A DNA stretch of 5,858 nt. Source: JBOFLG01 sp051657745 (lineage in GTDB: Bacteria > Actinomycetota > Actinomycetes > Actinomycetales > Dermatophilaceae). Each line of letters begins with the position of its first letter. The first letter of the stretch is position 1. The notes beneath the pieces were generated by a model that ran no database searches, had not been told where the DNA came from, and saw nothing but the letters and a program-made list of their open reading frames with translations. Shown one piece after another: positions 5,184 to 5,858 of this stretch. The stretch spans positions 1 through 5,858 of the forward strand of contig JBOFLG010000083.1 in NCBI GenBank assembly GCA_051657745.1, read 5' to 3'. A program made the position numbers and the translations under genes.

Positions 5184-5858
5184 GTGAAGACTCAAGACGC
5201 TGCAGCGGTGGCTGCTGGGCTGATCGTAGACCGCGACCGGTGGCAGGCGGAGTTCGAGGAGTTGATGGCGCGGATAGCGCCACGGTTCGCGCGGGTGGAG
5301 CCTCGTCGGCACGCCCGGGACCTGATGAGTGGAGTGCTCGCTGGGCTGAGTCGGGCGAATTGTTGGACGATCGCCGAACATACCGGTCATGAGCGTCCGG
5401 GTTGGCTGCAGCATCTGCTCTCGGGCGCGAGGTGGGACGCTGACGCGGCGCGTGATGATCTTCGCGGCTACGTGGTAGACCGTTTGGCGCCAGCGGATGC
5501 AGACCAGGCGGTGTTGGTGCTGGACGAGACCGGCGATCTGAAGAAGGGCGTCAAAACCGTTGGTGTGCAACGCCAATACACCGGCACCGCGGGCCGGATC
5601 GAGAACAGTCAGGTCTGCGTGTTCCTGGCCTACGCCACCCCGGCGGGGTGCGTGTTCCTGGCCTACGCCACCCCGGCGGGGTGCGCGTTCCTCGACCGTG
5701 CCTTGTACCTGCCGAAGTCCTGGACCGATGATCCCGCACGGATGGCCGCGGCGGGTGTCCCGACCGGAACCGAGTTCGCGACCAAACCGGCTCTGGCCCG
5801 AGCCATGCTCACCCGGTTCCTCCACGCCGGTGGCCAGGCAGGCTGGGTGACCGGCGAC
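5184..5858 (+). CDS. IS701-family transposase, N-terminal 225 residues (runs off the edge)
   Basis: An open frame with no stop to the window edge. Its GTG start follows GAGGA (5170-5174) by 9 bases; the same frame is closed upstream by TGA at 5103-5105. IS701-type DDE transposases move their element by cut-and-paste. The family order is visible: RFARVEPRRHARDLMSGVL, WTIAEHTGHERPGWLQHLL, WDADAARDDLRGYV, then the first catalytic Asp in VLDETGDLKKG (Asp114), QYTGTAGRIENSQ, ALYLPKSWTDDPARM, GVPTGTEFATKPALARAML and WVTGD, whose last residue (225, final codon of the window) should be the second catalytic Asp. Intact relatives are about 400 residues, so the last third or more is not seen. A perfect 33-bp duplication adds 11 residues (CVFLAYATPAG twice, 145-166), within the core strands of the nuclease fold, so activity is doubtful. 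I could not locate the left terminal inverted repeat. Confidence 0.9.
   Translation, partial: MKTQDAAAVAAGLIVDRDRWQAEFEELMARIAPRFARVEPRRHARDLMSGVLAGLSRANCWTIAEHTGHERPGWLQHLLSGARWDADAARDDLRGYVVDRLAPADADQAVLVLDETGDLKKGVKTVGVQRQYTGTAGRIENSQVCVFLAYATPAGCVFLAYATPAGCAFLDRALYLPKSWTDDPARMAAAGVPTGTEFATKPALARAMLTRFLHAGGQAGWVTGD
5616..5681 (+). repeat. Perfect 33-bp tandem duplication inside the transposase
   Basis: Units 5616-5648 and 5649-5681 are identical over all 33 bases, and the next four bases (TGCG) begin a third copy that then diverges. Each unit encodes CVFLAYATPAG. Because the length is a multiple of 3, the frame is kept. The absence of any difference between copies suggests a recent event or an assembly artefact. 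Confidence 0.97.

Noticed and set aside
4977..5825. Minus-strand 282-codon frame opposite the transposase
   Set aside because: It is antisense to a transposase with clear family motifs; its apparent internal repeat is just the complement of the 33-bp duplication.
1..5858. CRISPR array, tRNA or rRNA
   Set aside because: No regularly spaced identical repeats with unique spacers, and no tRNA T-arm/anticodon pattern or rRNA-like segment was seen on either strand.

Overview
The window reads as chromosomal DNA from a high-GC actinobacterium. Codons are strongly G/C-ending in the main genes, GTG starts occur, and the gene families are typical of actinomycetes: a PhoX phosphatase, a long molybdopterin oxidoreductase, a HTH-antitoxin/PIN pair and an IS701-type transposase. 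Frankia or a relative would fit, but the genus is a guess and nothing in the window fixes it.

Left part (1-2937): ordinary high-GC chromosome. It holds the last 131 codons of a PhoX-type phosphatase, a 114-base gap, and a complete 808-residue molybdopterin/[4Fe-4S] oxidoreductase. The oxidoreductase carries two low-complexity DNA expansions: an 18-bp triplicate near its N terminus, and an Ala/Thr/Asp-rich linker of about 40 residues just before its C-terminal cofactor-binding domain.

Middle part (2938 to about 5100): a lower-GC, gene-poor accessory patch made of small genes and relics. Two small genes for secreted proteins face each other, 3306-3620 (+) and 4593-4865 (-). Their mature parts align by eye on a shared pattern, C-x9-Y-x2-W-x(5 or 8)-P-x-T-x12-C, so I read them as two divergent members of one unnamed exported two-cysteine family. 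Each is followed closely by a hairpin, and the (-) gene has a good promoter (TTGACG/TAGTGT class). Between them lie a decayed fragment copying the C-terminal domain of the oxidoreductase (3688-3818, +), and a minus-strand HTH-antitoxin/PIN-toxin module. The toxin of that module is frameshifted and truncated, and the antitoxin appears to have lost its proper start.

Right part (5184-5858): the first 225 codons of an IS701-family transposase running off the window. It carries a perfect in-frame 33-bp tandem duplication between the two expected catalytic aspartates.

No rRNA, tRNA or CRISPR array is visible. The best candidate for something undescribed is the pair of facing secreted two-Cys proteins. 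The rest of the middle patch looks like an insertion hotspot built from duplication debris, a broken toxin-antitoxin module and a transposon.
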